Origin: Amycolatopsis solani
Lineage (GTDB): Bacteria > Actinomycetota > Actinomycetes > Mycobacteriales > Pseudonocardiaceae
DNA: 64,000 nt
Reading direction: 5' to 3'
Assembly (NCBI RefSeq): GCF_033441515.1
Contig: NZ_JAWQJT010000002.1
Location: 186,001 to 250,000, forward strand
Shown one piece after another: positions 51,249-59,148 of this stretch (within the stretch, counting starts at the first letter, position 1; every line of letters starts with the position of its first letter). The position numbers were made by a program, and so were the translations under genes. Under the pieces are notes generated by a model. That model was given only the letters and a program-made list of their open reading frames with translations. It was not told the origin of the DNA and ran no database searches.

Positions 51249-52415
51249 TCACACCCCGACCTCCGGTGCGTCGTCCGGGCGGCGGACGAACAGCGGACGC
51301 CGCGCTACCCGCTGACGGGGGATCAGCGCCGCCAGGTTCCGGCGCGTCACGGCCGCGTGGCCGCTGACCACCTGGCCGACCAGGACCGCCAGCACCAGCA
51401 GCAGCGGGGTCCGCCACGCGCCGGTGTACGTGTGCAGCCAGCCGCAGGCCAGTACGCCGAAGCCGGCGATCACGTAGCCCACGCCCTGCACCACCGCCGA
51501 CAGCGCGAGTGAGCTGTTCCTGCTGCGCAACGAGATCGTCGTCAGCGCGAACGCGAGCGAGCCCATGCCCGTGCCGGTGGCCGCGGCCCAGAGCCAGGGT
51601 GCGGCCGCGGGGGCCAGGAGCAGGCCGGTCACCCCGATGGCGTTGGGGACCGCCAGCGCGACGACGAGCAGGGTCTGGTTGTGCCACCGGCGGGTCCAGC
51701 CCGGGACCAGCAACATCATCGGCAGCCCCATCGCCATCGACAGCGCCAGGCACCCGCCCGCGGTCGTCGCCGGGACGCCCGCGTCGCGCAGGATGCCCGG
51801 GAGCCAGCCCATGACCAGGAACGTCACCGTCGAAATCAGTCCGAAGTGGATGGTGAGGGCGAACGCGGGTGTTGCCCCCGAAGCCCGCTGCGGGGTCGCG
51901 AACTCGCCGGGGACGCGCTGCCACACCTGCAACGCCACCAGTGCCACGCCCGCCCACAAGCCGAGGGCGACCTGCCACGACGACGAGAGCACCACCGCGG
52001 GCGTGACCAGCGCGCCGACCGTGCTGCCGAGCCCGAGCCCGAAGGTGAAGGCGGCGGAACCCCCGGCCAGCAGGGGCAGGATGGTGCCGAGGACCGCGAT
52101 CGACAGGCACGCCAGCGCCGTCCCGGTCAGCAGCTGCGCCGAGCCGGCGAGGACCCGGCCACCCAGCGAAAGCACCAGCGCGGCCAGCGCCACGGCGACG
52201 GTCCGGTAGGTCCCGAGCCGGTTGGCCAGCCACGGCGTCGCCCAGCCGCCGAGACCGATCGCCCACAGGGGTAACGCGACGAGCACCGCGGCGACGAGAT
52301 CACCGGCGACCGAGATGTCCGGCAGAGCCGCACCCAGGCTGGTCACGGCCGGGCGCAGGTTGAGGGCCAAGAGGAAGATCACAACGGTGGAGACGGTGGT
52401 GGTGGCACGCGACAT
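51249..52415 (-). CDS. MFS transporter, CynX/NimT-like
   Basis: 388 residues, about 12 helices. VVIFLLALNLRPAVTSLGAALPDI is the first-helix signature of the CynX/YycB (cyanate/2-nitroimidazole) branch; LPLWAIGLGGWATPWLANRLGTYRTV forms helices 2-3 and the cytoplasmic loop. It is probably an exporter or importer of a small anionic or drug-like compound. ATG with GAGGAGGAG upstream. Its end abuts the triple hairpin array. Confidence 0.85.
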   Translation of the reverse strand: MSRATTTVSTVVIFLLALNLRPAVTSLGAALPDISVAGDLVAAVLVALPLWAIGLGGWATPWLANRLGTYRTVAVALAALVLSLGGRVLAGSAQLLTGTALACLSIAVLGTILPLLAGGSAAFTFGLGLGSTVGALVTPAVVLSSSWQVALGLWAGVALVALQVWQRVPGEFATPQRASGATPAFALTIHFGLISTVTFLVMGWLPGILRDAGVPATTAGGCLALSMAMGLPMMLLVPGWTRRWHNQTLLVVALAVPNAIGVTGLLLAPAAAPWLWAAATGTGMGSLAFALTTISLRSRNSSLALSAVVQGVGYVIAGFGVLACGWLHTYTGAWRTPLLLVLAVLVGQVVSGHAAVTRRNLAALIPRQRVARRPLFVRRPDDAPEVGV

Positions 52416-52489
52416 CGCTCCTCCTCGGGTCTCGAGGGTCGGAGCGTCGGGGCCCCGTAAAGCAATGTTTCGCGGTGCGCGTGGATCAG

Positions 52490-52511
52490 ACATCCGTCAG
52501 GTGACGGATGT
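52490..52511. promoter_or_regulatory. Perfect inverted repeat upstream of MFS gene
   Basis: ACATCCGTCA (52490-52499) and TGACGGATGT (52502-52511) flank a 2 bp centre, 75 bp before the MFS start. It could be an operator for an unlinked regulator or a stem that ends the upstream transcript. Confidence 0.5.
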
Positions 52512-52608
52512 GCGAGTTTTCCTGTCCCTCAAGGGATTCGGTGTGCGAATGGCCGTGCATCGGCACGGCCGGACGGCACCCCCGTCGGCGCTTGCAGGCC
52601 GTGGCGGG

Positions 52609-52908
52609 TCAGCTCGTCGTAGCCGCCTTCGGCCATCGGGCCGAGCGGCGGCCGGGTCGGGCGAGCGCTGCGGCGTCCCAGTCGCGGGCTTCGAGCTGCT
52701 GCTCACGCTGCTGCGGCGGCGGCTCGCTCGCCCGCCGGACCGGCGGCTGACCCCGGTGGGGCAGCGCGGCGCGGTGGCACGGCAGGCAGGCTGGGACCCG
52801 GGTGCCCGGGCTGCCCGGCAGCGGAACCGACCTCCCGGGTTCCGCGGTGCCGGTGCAGATCTGGTGCTCGTGGCCGACCGGGGCGCACAGGCAGCGGCAC
52901 TCCGTCAT
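52609..52908 (-). CDS. Small Cys/His-rich protein coupled to the dehydrogenase
   Basis: 99 residues, not assigned to a named family. The N-terminus MTECRCLCAPVGHEHQICTG and the later RVPACLPCHRAAL carry five Cys and two to three His in spacings suited to binding one or two zinc ions. The rest is Pro/Arg/Gln-rich and probably disordered. Similar small Cys-rich proteins occur in Amycolatopsis-like genomes, as far as I recall. The start overlaps the dehydrogenase stop (ATGA), so both are made from one mRNA. Confidence 0.6.
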   Translation of the reverse strand: MTECRCLCAPVGHEHQICTGTAEPGRSVPLPGSPGTRVPACLPCHRAALPHRGQPPVRRASEPPPQQREQQLEARDWDAAALARPGRRSARWPKAATTS

Positions 52909-53756
52909 GGCCGCTCGTAGGTGTAGAAGCCGCGGCCGGTCTTGCGGCCGAGCAGGCCGGCGTCGACCATCCGCGCCAGCAGCGGCGGCGGTGCGTAGAG
53001 CGGTTCCTTGAACTCTTCGTAGAGCGATTCGGCGACGGCCTTGGTGGTGTCGAGGCCGATCAGGTCGGCCAGCGCCAGGGGACCCTGCGGGTGGGCGGCG
53101 CCGCGGACCAGGCCTTCGTCGATGGCTTCGCGCGTCGCGAAGCCCGATTCGAACATGCGGATCGCGGCGAGGATGAACGGGATCAGCAGCGCGTTGACCA
53201 CGAACCCCGCGCGGTCCTGGCAGAGGATCGCCTGCTTGCCGAGCGCGTCCTGGGCGAAGGTCCGGGCCCGGTCGACGGTGGCTTCGGTGGTGAGCAGGCT
53301 GGGCACGAGCTCGACCAGCGGGAGCACCGGCACCGGGTTGAAGAAGTGCACGCCGACGACCTGCGCCGGGCGTTCGGTGGCGGTGCCCAGCTTCATGATC
53401 GGGATGGACGAGGTGTTGGACGCGAGGATCGCGTCCGGCGCGGCCACGACCTTGTCGAGCCGGCGGAACAGCTCCGTCTTGACGGCTTCGTCTTCGACGA
53501 TCGCTTCCACGACGAACGTGCGGTCGGCGAGGTCGTCGAGGGATTCGGTGACCCGGATCCGGTCGAGGACGGCGGCGGCGCTCGGGATCTTGCCCTTCTT
53601 CTCCGCGCGGGTCAGGGACGCTTCGAGCCGTCGCCGCCCGGCCTCGGCACCGGCCGGATCGGACTCGACCGCCACCACGTCGAGGCCGGCCCGGGCGCAC
53701 ACCTCGGCGATCCCGGCCCCCATCTGCCCGCACCCGACCACGCCTACGCGTTCCAT
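52905..53756 (-). CDS. 3-hydroxyacyl-CoA (3-hydroxybutyryl-CoA) dehydrogenase
   Basis: 283 residues. NAD-binding GVVGCGQMGAGIAEVCARAG; catalytic ASNTSSIPIMKLG and VGVHFFNPVPVLPLVELVPS (His-Glu pair region) ending GFVVNALLIPFILAAIRMFESG. Oxidises (S)-3-hydroxyacyl-CoA to the 3-keto form, as FadB2-like enzymes do in beta-oxidation or butanoate metabolism. It diverges from the TetR gene with a palindrome between, so TetR probably represses it. Confidence 0.92.
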   Translation of the reverse strand: MERVGVVGCGQMGAGIAEVCARAGLDVVAVESDPAGAEAGRRRLEASLTRAEKKGKIPSAAAVLDRIRVTESLDDLADRTFVVEAIVEDEAVKTELFRRLDKVVAAPDAILASNTSSIPIMKLGTATERPAQVVGVHFFNPVPVLPLVELVPSLLTTEATVDRARTFAQDALGKQAILCQDRAGFVVNALLIPFILAAIRMFESGFATREAIDEGLVRGAAHPQGPLALADLIGLDTTKAVAESLYEEFKEPLYAPPPLLARMVDAGLLGRKTGRGFYTYERP

Positions 53757-53791
53757 CGCCGCCACCTCTCTGGGACTCGATACCATTCGGA

Positions 53792-53806
53792 CGGTACTCA
53801 GTACCG
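53792..53806. promoter_or_regulatory. Candidate TetR operator
   Basis: CGGTACT-C-AGTACCG is a perfect 15 bp palindrome in the 129 bp between the dehydrogenase and TetR genes. A related half site, GGACGGTAC, overlaps its left side. Confidence 0.6.
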
Positions 53807-53885
53807 CCCAGTAGCTGAAGGCGTGGGTCCCGGATATGACGACCGCCACGCCCTAGGCTGGGCCGCGGCAGGGAGGATGACGCGG

Positions 53886-54542
53886 ATGACGGCCAAGGAA
53901 CGCCTGGTCGAGGCGGCGTTCGCGCTGTTCGCCGAGCGCGGCTACGACCAGACGACGATCGACGACATCACCGAGCGCGCCGGCGTCGGCCGCACGACGT
54001 TCTTCCGCACCTTCCGGGCGAAGGAAGACGTGATCTTCCCCGACCACGAAGTGCTGCTCCAGGCCATCGAAGCCCGGCTGGCCGGCTCGACCGGGACGAC
54101 CGCGCTGCTCGCGGTCACCGAAGGCACCCGGGTGGTCCTCCGGCACTACCTCGCCGAGGGGGAGCTGGCGCGGACCCGGTACCGCCTGACGCGCAGCGTG
54201 CCCGCGCTGCGGGACCGGGAGATCTCGGGGTTGCAGCAGTACCAGCGGCTGTTCCGGGGGTTCCTGCACCGCTGGATGGGTGGCGGCGACGACACGGCGC
54301 TGCGGGCCGAGCTGATGGCGGGCGCGGTCGTGACCGCGCACAACCACGTGCTGCGCCAGTGGCTGCGTGGCCGGTCGGCCGACCCGGAGCGGGAGTTCGA
54401 CGCGGCGATGGCGGAGACGGTGGCCCTGTTCACCCGGCCGGACGACGACGGCGAAGCGTCCATTGTGGTCTTCCGGACGACGAAGGACCTGGCCACCGTG
54501 CTGCCCGAGCTCGACCGGGTGCTGGGCACCCGCCGCCCCTGA
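53886..54542 (+). CDS. TetR-family regulator
   Basis: 218 residues. HTH at about 5-50 (TAKERLVEAAFALFAERGYDQTTIDDITERAGVGRTTFFRTFRAKEDVI), then an all-helical ligand domain ending with a family-specific tail (SIVVFRTTKDLATVLPELDRVL). ATG 53886 was chosen because GGGAGG is directly against the earlier ATG (53877). Likely ligand is an acyl-CoA, given the divergent dehydrogenase (inference). Confidence 0.9.
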   Translation: MTAKERLVEAAFALFAERGYDQTTIDDITERAGVGRTTFFRTFRAKEDVIFPDHEVLLQAIEARLAGSTGTTALLAVTEGTRVVLRHYLAEGELARTRYRLTRSVPALRDREISGLQQYQRLFRGFLHRWMGGGDDTALRAELMAGAVVTAHNHVLRQWLRGRSADPEREFDAAMAETVALFTRPDDDGEASIVVFRTTKDLATVLPELDRVLGTRRP

Positions 54543-54544
54543 GC

Positions 54545-55354
54545 TCAGGCCTCGTCGTACCGCGGGACGACGGCGAACACTTCGAGGTCGCTGGGCGCGC
54601 CCTTCGCGCGGAACCGGCGCCGCCGCCGGACGGTGAACCGCCCGGGGTCGAGGTTCGCCAGGACGTCCCCGGTGATGAGGACCTCGCCGCCGGCGGCCGC
54701 GTCGGCGATCCGGGCCGCGATGTTGACGTCGACGCCGAAGTAGTCGCGGCCGACCTTGCGCGGCCGTCCGGTGTGCAGGCCCGCGCGCAGCTGCGGCCGG
54801 TAGCCGCCGAGGTCGATGGCGCTGACCGCGCCGCACGTCTCGTACGCCGCCTCGACCGCGGCCGCCGGATCGCCGAAGACGGCCATCAAGCCGTCGCCGA
54901 GACCCTTGACGACCCGGCCTCGGTGGCGGGAGATGGTGGCTTCGCTCGCGGTGGAGACGGCGCGCAGCAGCTCGAGCGCCCGCGCGTCGCCGACGTCGAG
55001 GGCCCAGCTGGAGAAGCCGACCAGGTCGGTGAACACGATCGTCGACTCGCCGGTTTCGCCGTGGCGGCCCTGGGCGACGGCCTGCCAGACCTGGACGGCC
55101 GCGAGCCCGAGTTCCCGCACCGCGCTCGGCTGCTCGGCCTTCGCCTCGGCGAGCAGCCGGGCGACCCGGTCCGACGGGTGGCCCGCCGTCGTCGACAGCG
55201 CGTCACCGAGGTCGCGGTCGCCGGGGACCAGGCGGCGCACGGCGCGGGCGGACCGGATCAGGCCCGGCCGCCGGTCCGCGGCGCGCAGCAGGTCGACGAA
55301 GCGGGAGAGTGGCCGGTCCGGCCGGTCGCCGTGGCTGTCGGTCACCAGCCGCAT
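54545..55354 (-). CDS. Class III adenylate/guanylate cyclase
   Basis: 269 residues, soluble. A helical N-terminus (residues 1-95) is followed by a cyclase homology domain with both metal Asp motifs: STIVFTDLVGFSSWA and VVKGLGDGLMAVFGDP. The transition-state Asn/Arg region reads VNIAARIADAAAGGEVLITGD. The Lys in VVKGLGDG fits adenine recognition, so cAMP is more likely than cGMP. The gene ends 2 bp from the convergent TetR gene. Confidence 0.87.
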   Translation of the reverse strand: MRLVTDSHGDRPDRPLSRFVDLLRAADRRPGLIRSARAVRRLVPGDRDLGDALSTTAGHPSDRVARLLAEAKAEQPSAVRELGLAAVQVWQAVAQGRHGETGESTIVFTDLVGFSSWALDVGDARALELLRAVSTASEATISRHRGRVVKGLGDGLMAVFGDPAAAVEAAYETCGAVSAIDLGGYRPQLRAGLHTGRPRKVGRDYFGVDVNIAARIADAAAGGEVLITGDVLANLDPGRFTVRRRRRFRAKGAPSDLEVFAVVPRYDEA

Positions 55355-55372
55355 GCTACCGGGGCAGCCCGC

Positions 55373-56431
55373 TCAGAGCGTGCCGGTGAGGGACTGCAGG
55401 CCCAGGCTCGTCGCGGTGACGGCGAGCCAGAGCAGCCCGCCGAGCAGCAGCGGCCGGGCACCCGCGCGGCGCATGTCCGCCAGGCGCAGGGAAAGCCCGA
55501 TCCCGGCCAGCGCCGTCGTGATCATGAACGTGCCCAGCGCCGAAAGGGCGGGGTGCCACGAACCGGGGATGACGCCGAGGCTGTTCAGCGTGGCCGCGGC
55601 GACGAAGCCCAGCAGGAACAGCGGCACGATCCGCCGCCACGGCATCGCGGCGACCGTGGCGCCGGGACCGGCCTGCCGGGCTTCGCGGCGGGACTTGAGG
55701 ACGGCCAGCACGATGACGATCGGGATCAGGGTGAGCGTGCGGGTGAGCTTGACGACGAGCCCGTACGACCCGGCGTCCTCGCCGTAGGCGAAGGAGGCGG
55801 CGACGACCGAGGAGGTGTCGTTGATCGCGGTGCCCGCCCACAGGCCGAACGCGTGCGGACTCAGGCCGAGCAGGTGCCCGAGGGGCGGGAACAGCAGCAC
55901 GGCGGCGATGTTGAAGGTGAAGATCGTGCCGAGGGCGTAGGCGACGTCGGCCTGCTTCGGCTTGAGGACGGCGGTGGTCGCGGCGATCGCGGACGCGCCG
56001 CAGATCCCGGTGCCGACCCCGATCAGCGTCTGCGTGTCGCCGCGGACGCCGAGCCACCGGCCGAGCAGCCACGCGCCGCCGAGCGCGACCGCCAGGGTGC
56101 CGAGCATGACCGGCAGCGAGCCGCCGCCGACCTCGAGCACCTGGCGCAGCGACAAGCCGGTGCCCAGCACCACGATCGACGCTTGCAGCACGGACTTCGA
56201 CGCGACGCCGTAGCCCGGGGCCCAGCGCCCGGCCCGCAGTCCCGGCACGACGGCGGCGGCGAGCGCGCCGAGCAGGATGCCGAAGACGGGGCCGCCGACG
56301 AGCGGGACCAGCGACCCCAGCCCGGTCGCGACCGCGGCGACCGCGGCCGCCACCAGCAGCCCGGGTGCCACCCCGTGGTGGGGGCGGACGGGCGCCGGGG
56401 GCGCGACGGGTGCGTTCCGGATCGTGGTCAC
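55373..56431 (-). CDS. YeiH-family (UPF0324) putative sulfate/sulfonate exporter
   Basis: 352 residues with about 10 helices. KSVLQASIVVLGTGLSLRQVLEVGG, GTGICGASAIAATTAVLKP and GLWAGTAINDTSSVVAASFAYG are the family hallmarks. The E. coli member is called a putative sulfate exporter, and relatives act in taurine or sulfonate metabolism. GTG 56431 with GGAGG five bases upstream is preferred to ATG 56461, which lies inside the operator palindrome. It diverges from a UTRA-type GntR gene. Confidence 0.85.
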   Translation of the reverse strand: MTTIRNAPVAPPAPVRPHHGVAPGLLVAAAVAAVATGLGSLVPLVGGPVFGILLGALAAAVVPGLRAGRWAPGYGVASKSVLQASIVVLGTGLSLRQVLEVGGGSLPVMLGTLAVALGGAWLLGRWLGVRGDTQTLIGVGTGICGASAIAATTAVLKPKQADVAYALGTIFTFNIAAVLLFPPLGHLLGLSPHAFGLWAGTAINDTSSVVAASFAYGEDAGSYGLVVKLTRTLTLIPIVIVLAVLKSRREARQAGPGATVAAMPWRRIVPLFLLGFVAAATLNSLGVIPGSWHPALSALGTFMITTALAGIGLSLRLADMRRAGARPLLLGGLLWLAVTATSLGLQSLTGTL

Positions 56432-56449
56432 CAAGGCCTCCGTGCCAAA

Positions 56450-56485
56450 ATGTACGTACATTCAACTTAGATGATGTACGGACAT
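56450..56485. promoter_or_regulatory. Double operator for the UTRA-type GntR regulator
   Basis: ATGTACGTACAT (56450-56461) is a perfect 12 bp palindrome. ATGTACGGACAT (56474-56485) matches it at 11 of 12 positions. Centres are 24 bp apart, just over two helical turns. They lie between the YeiH-type gene and the GntR gene and match the GTAC-centred sites of HutC/FarR-type regulators. Confidence 0.8.
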
Positions 56486-56528
56486 TTGGCCACGAGTAGG
56501 GTCGGCCGCGACGAGCCGGGAGGAAGCC

Positions 56529-57275
56529 ATGCCACCTCGGACGCTCAGCCGGGCCGGCTCCGAGCCGCTCTGGCGCCAGCTCCAGCGCGAGCTGCTGGCC
56601 AGGCTCGACGCGGGGGAGTTCACCGATCAGTTCCCGGGTGAGCTCGCGCTCGTCGAGGAGTACGAAGTGAGCCGCAGCACGGTGCGCCAGGCGCTGCGCC
56701 AGCTGCGCGCCGACGGGGTGATCGTCGCCGAGCGGGGCCGCCAGCCACGGGTCGCCCCGCCCGCGGAGATCGCCCAGCCGCTGGGTGCGCTCTACAGCTT
56801 GTTCGCCTCGGTGGAGGCGGCCGGGCTCTCGCAGCACAGCGTCGTGCGCACCTTCGACGTCCGGGCGGACGCGCTCGTCGCCGAACGGCTCGAACTCGAG
56901 GCGTCGACCCCGCTGGTCTACCTCGAGCGGGTGCGGCTCGCCGGGGACGAACCACTGGCGCTCGACCGCGTCTGGCTCCCGGCCGCGGTGGCGGAACCGT
57001 TGCTGGCGGCCGATTTCACGCACACGGGCCTGTACGCCGAACTCGCGCGGCGCACCGGCGTGCGGCTCGACCACGGCCGCGAGGAGGTCCGCGCGGTGAT
57101 CCCGACCGCGGCCGAGCGGGCCCAGCTCGCGTGCGCGCACGACGTCGCGGCGTTCGCGATCAACCGGCTCAGCCACGCCCGCGGCCGCCCGGTGGAGTGG
57201 CGCCACACGCTGGTCCGCGGCGACCGCTACGCGCTGACCGCGGAGTTCTCGGCCGCCGGCTACCGGCTCGTGTGA
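56529..57275 (+). CDS. GntR-family regulator, HutC/UTRA subgroup
   Basis: 248 residues. HTH at about 12-80 (EPLWRQLQRELLARLDAGEF, then YEVSRSTVRQALRQLRADGVIVAERGRQPRV), followed by a UTRA ligand domain (GALYSLFASVEAAGLSQHSVVRTF... LVYLERVRLAGDEPLALDRVWLP). The paired palindromes between it and the divergent exporter gene are its likely binding sites. It is translationally coupled (TGATG) to the small membrane protein gene behind it. Confidence 0.9.
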   Translation: MPPRTLSRAGSEPLWRQLQRELLARLDAGEFTDQFPGELALVEEYEVSRSTVRQALRQLRADGVIVAERGRQPRVAPPAEIAQPLGALYSLFASVEAAGLSQHSVVRTFDVRADALVAERLELEASTPLVYLERVRLAGDEPLALDRVWLPAAVAEPLLAADFTHTGLYAELARRTGVRLDHGREEVRAVIPTAAERAQLACAHDVAAFAINRLSHARGRPVEWRHTLVRGDRYALTAEFSAAGYRLV

Positions 57276-57529
57276 TGCGTCGCGACGCATGGGTCGGCGG
57301 CGTCGCGCTCGTCGTGTGGGTGGTCAGCTGGCGCATCGTGTGGCTGGAGATCTTCCGGTGGCACCACATGACCAAGACGTTGCGGTTCCGGGCGCCCGAT
57401 CCGCCGGCCGGGATCGTCGTCGTCCCCCGGCCGGGGTGGCCGGTGCGCTGCCTGCGGGTCGCGGCCGTCGTGTCGCCCGTCGTGTGCCTGGCCGGGTTCG
57501 CACGGCGGTGCCGTCAGGCCGGGGAGTAG
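57275..57529 (+). CDS. Small membrane protein coupled to the GntR gene
   Basis: 84 residues, not recognised. First helix at about 7-27 (WVGGVALVVWVVSWRIVWLEIF), a loop FRWHHMTKTLRFRAPDPPAG, and a second weaker helix (LRVAAVVSPVVCLAGFA). Its ATG overlaps the GntR stop. It ends 16 bp inside the convergent acyl-CoA synthetase gene. Confidence 0.55.
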   Translation: MRRDAWVGGVALVVWVVSWRIVWLEIFRWHHMTKTLRFRAPDPPAGIVVVPRPGWPVRCLRVAAVVSPVVCLAGFARRCRQAGE

Positions 57530-59070
57530 GCGATGTCCCGCCCCGCGCGGACCCAGAGCACGTCGTCGCAGTTGAGGCCCTCGGCGGACAGCTGCCGCTT
57601 GACGACCTTGAACGTCGACGTCCGCGGGAGTTCCGCGACCACGCGCACGTAGTCGGGCACCTGCTTGGGCCCGAGATCGGGCTGGCCGGCCAGGAAGCGG
57701 CCGAACTCGGCGGGGTCGAGGGGAGTGCCGTCGGTGACGACGGCGGCCATCACCCGGTCGCCGGTCACCGGGTCGGGCACGGCGTAGACCGCGGCGTCGG
57801 TGACCGCGTCGTGGCGCAGGAGAATCCGCTCGATCGGCGCGGTGCCGAGGTTCTCGCCGTCGACGCGCAGCCAGTCGCCGAGCCGTCCGGCGAAGTAGCA
57901 GAACCCTTCGGCGTCGGCGTAGGCGAGATCGCCGGTGTGGAACCGGCCGCCGCGCAGTCGTTCCGCGTCGGCGCCGGGGTCGCGGTAGTACCCGGCGAAC
58001 CAGCCGGCGCCAGTGGTGTTGACCAGCTCGCCGACGGCTTCCCCGGCGTTGACCAGGTGCCCGGCGGCGTCGAACTCGGCGGGCGGGCACGGCAGGCCGG
58101 TGTGCGGGTGCAGGATGGCCACGTCGCCGGCCGGTTTGCCGAGCGAGCCGGGCGGGGTGTCGTCGGTGCGGGCGAAGCCCACGCCGCCCTCGGTGGAGCC
58201 GAACGCGTCGACGACCTTGCAGCCGAAGCGTTTCTCGAACGCGGCCAGGTCGGCGCTCGCGCCTTCGTTGCCGTAGACGAGCCGCAGGGGGTTGTCCGCG
58301 TCGTCCGGCCGTGGTGGGGTGGCGACCACATAGGACAGTGGCTTGCCGACGTAGTTGGCGTAGGTCGCGCCGAACTTCCGCACGTCGGGGAGGAACCCGG
58401 AGGCGGAGAACCGGCGGCGCAGCGCGATGCCCGCGCCCGCCGCGAGCCCGACCGCCCAGCCCGCCATGATCGCGTTGGAGTGGAACATCGGCATCGTGAC
58501 GTAGACGGTGTCCGATGTGGACAGCCGGAAGCGGTCGGCGAGCATCGCGCCGGGGAAGGCGATCTTGCCGTGCGTGCAGCGCACGGCCTTCGGATCGCCG
58601 CTGGTGCCGGAGGTGAAGATCAGCATCAGCAGATCGTCGGGCGCGGCGGGAACGGGTTCGATGGGGGAGTCCCCGGTGGGCCAGGAATCCAGGTCCAGCA
58701 CGCGGATCCCGCCGAGGTCCAGCCCGGCCAGGAGGGGCTGGTACTTCCGCTCGGCGAGCACGAACTGGCAGTCGGCGAGCCGGACGTCCCGAGCGAGCGC
58801 TTCGCCGCGCCGGGTCGGGTTGAGGCCGACCAAAACCGCCCCGGCGAACGCGCAAGCGCCCAGGAGGACGGAGAACGCCGGCACGTTGTCGGCCAGGATG
58901 CCGACGTGGGGTGGCGCGGCCCGGTCGAGCGCTTCCCGGAGGTCGCCCGCGCGGCGCGCCGAAGCCCGTACGTGCTCGGCCCACGACCACGTCTCGTCCT
59001 CGAACCGCAGGCCCGGACGGTCGTCTCCGGCGCGGGCCAGCAGCAGCTCGGTCACCGTCGGGACGCTCAT
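57514..59070 (-). CDS. Fatty-acyl-CoA synthetase (FadD17-like)
   Basis: 518 residues, ANL superfamily. AMP-binding loop LMLIFTSGTSGDPKAVRCTHGK, VYVTMPMFHSNAIMAGWAV, DAFGSTEGGVGF and GGRFHTGDLAYADAEGFCYFAGRLGDWLRVDGENL (hinge), ending with the catalytic Lys region RTSTFKVVKRQL. Makes acyl-CoA from a carboxylic acid, ATP and CoA. It resembles actinobacterial FadD17-type enzymes from lipid/steroid side-chain breakdown. A perfect KstR-type box lies 22 bp before the ATG. Strong ribosome site GGGAGG. Confidence 0.88.
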   Translation of the reverse strand: MSVPTVTELLLARAGDDRPGLRFEDETWSWAEHVRASARRAGDLREALDRAAPPHVGILADNVPAFSVLLGACAFAGAVLVGLNPTRRGEALARDVRLADCQFVLAERKYQPLLAGLDLGGIRVLDLDSWPTGDSPIEPVPAAPDDLLMLIFTSGTSGDPKAVRCTHGKIAFPGAMLADRFRLSTSDTVYVTMPMFHSNAIMAGWAVGLAAGAGIALRRRFSASGFLPDVRKFGATYANYVGKPLSYVVATPPRPDDADNPLRLVYGNEGASADLAAFEKRFGCKVVDAFGSTEGGVGFARTDDTPPGSLGKPAGDVAILHPHTGLPCPPAEFDAAGHLVNAGEAVGELVNTTGAGWFAGYYRDPGADAERLRGGRFHTGDLAYADAEGFCYFAGRLGDWLRVDGENLGTAPIERILLRHDAVTDAAVYAVPDPVTGDRVMAAVVTDGTPLDPAEFGRFLAGQPDLGPKQVPDYVRVVAELPRTSTFKVVKRQLSAEGLNCDDVLWVRAGRDIAYSPA

Positions 59071-59091
59071 CCACGCACCTCCCGGCAAAAG

Positions 59092-59105
59092 TGGAACACG
59101 TTCTA
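59092..59105. promoter_or_regulatory. Candidate KstR operator
   Basis: TGGAACACGTTCTA fits the KstR consensus TnnAACnnGTTnnA at all eight fixed positions. It lies directly upstream of the acyl-CoA synthetase gene. KstR is the TetR-type repressor of cholesterol catabolism in mycobacteria and rhodococci; no kstR gene is in this window. Confidence 0.6.
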
Positions 59106-59148
59106 TTTCTAGCACGGGCGCCGTCGCGTGGTCCAGGCACGGTGACGC

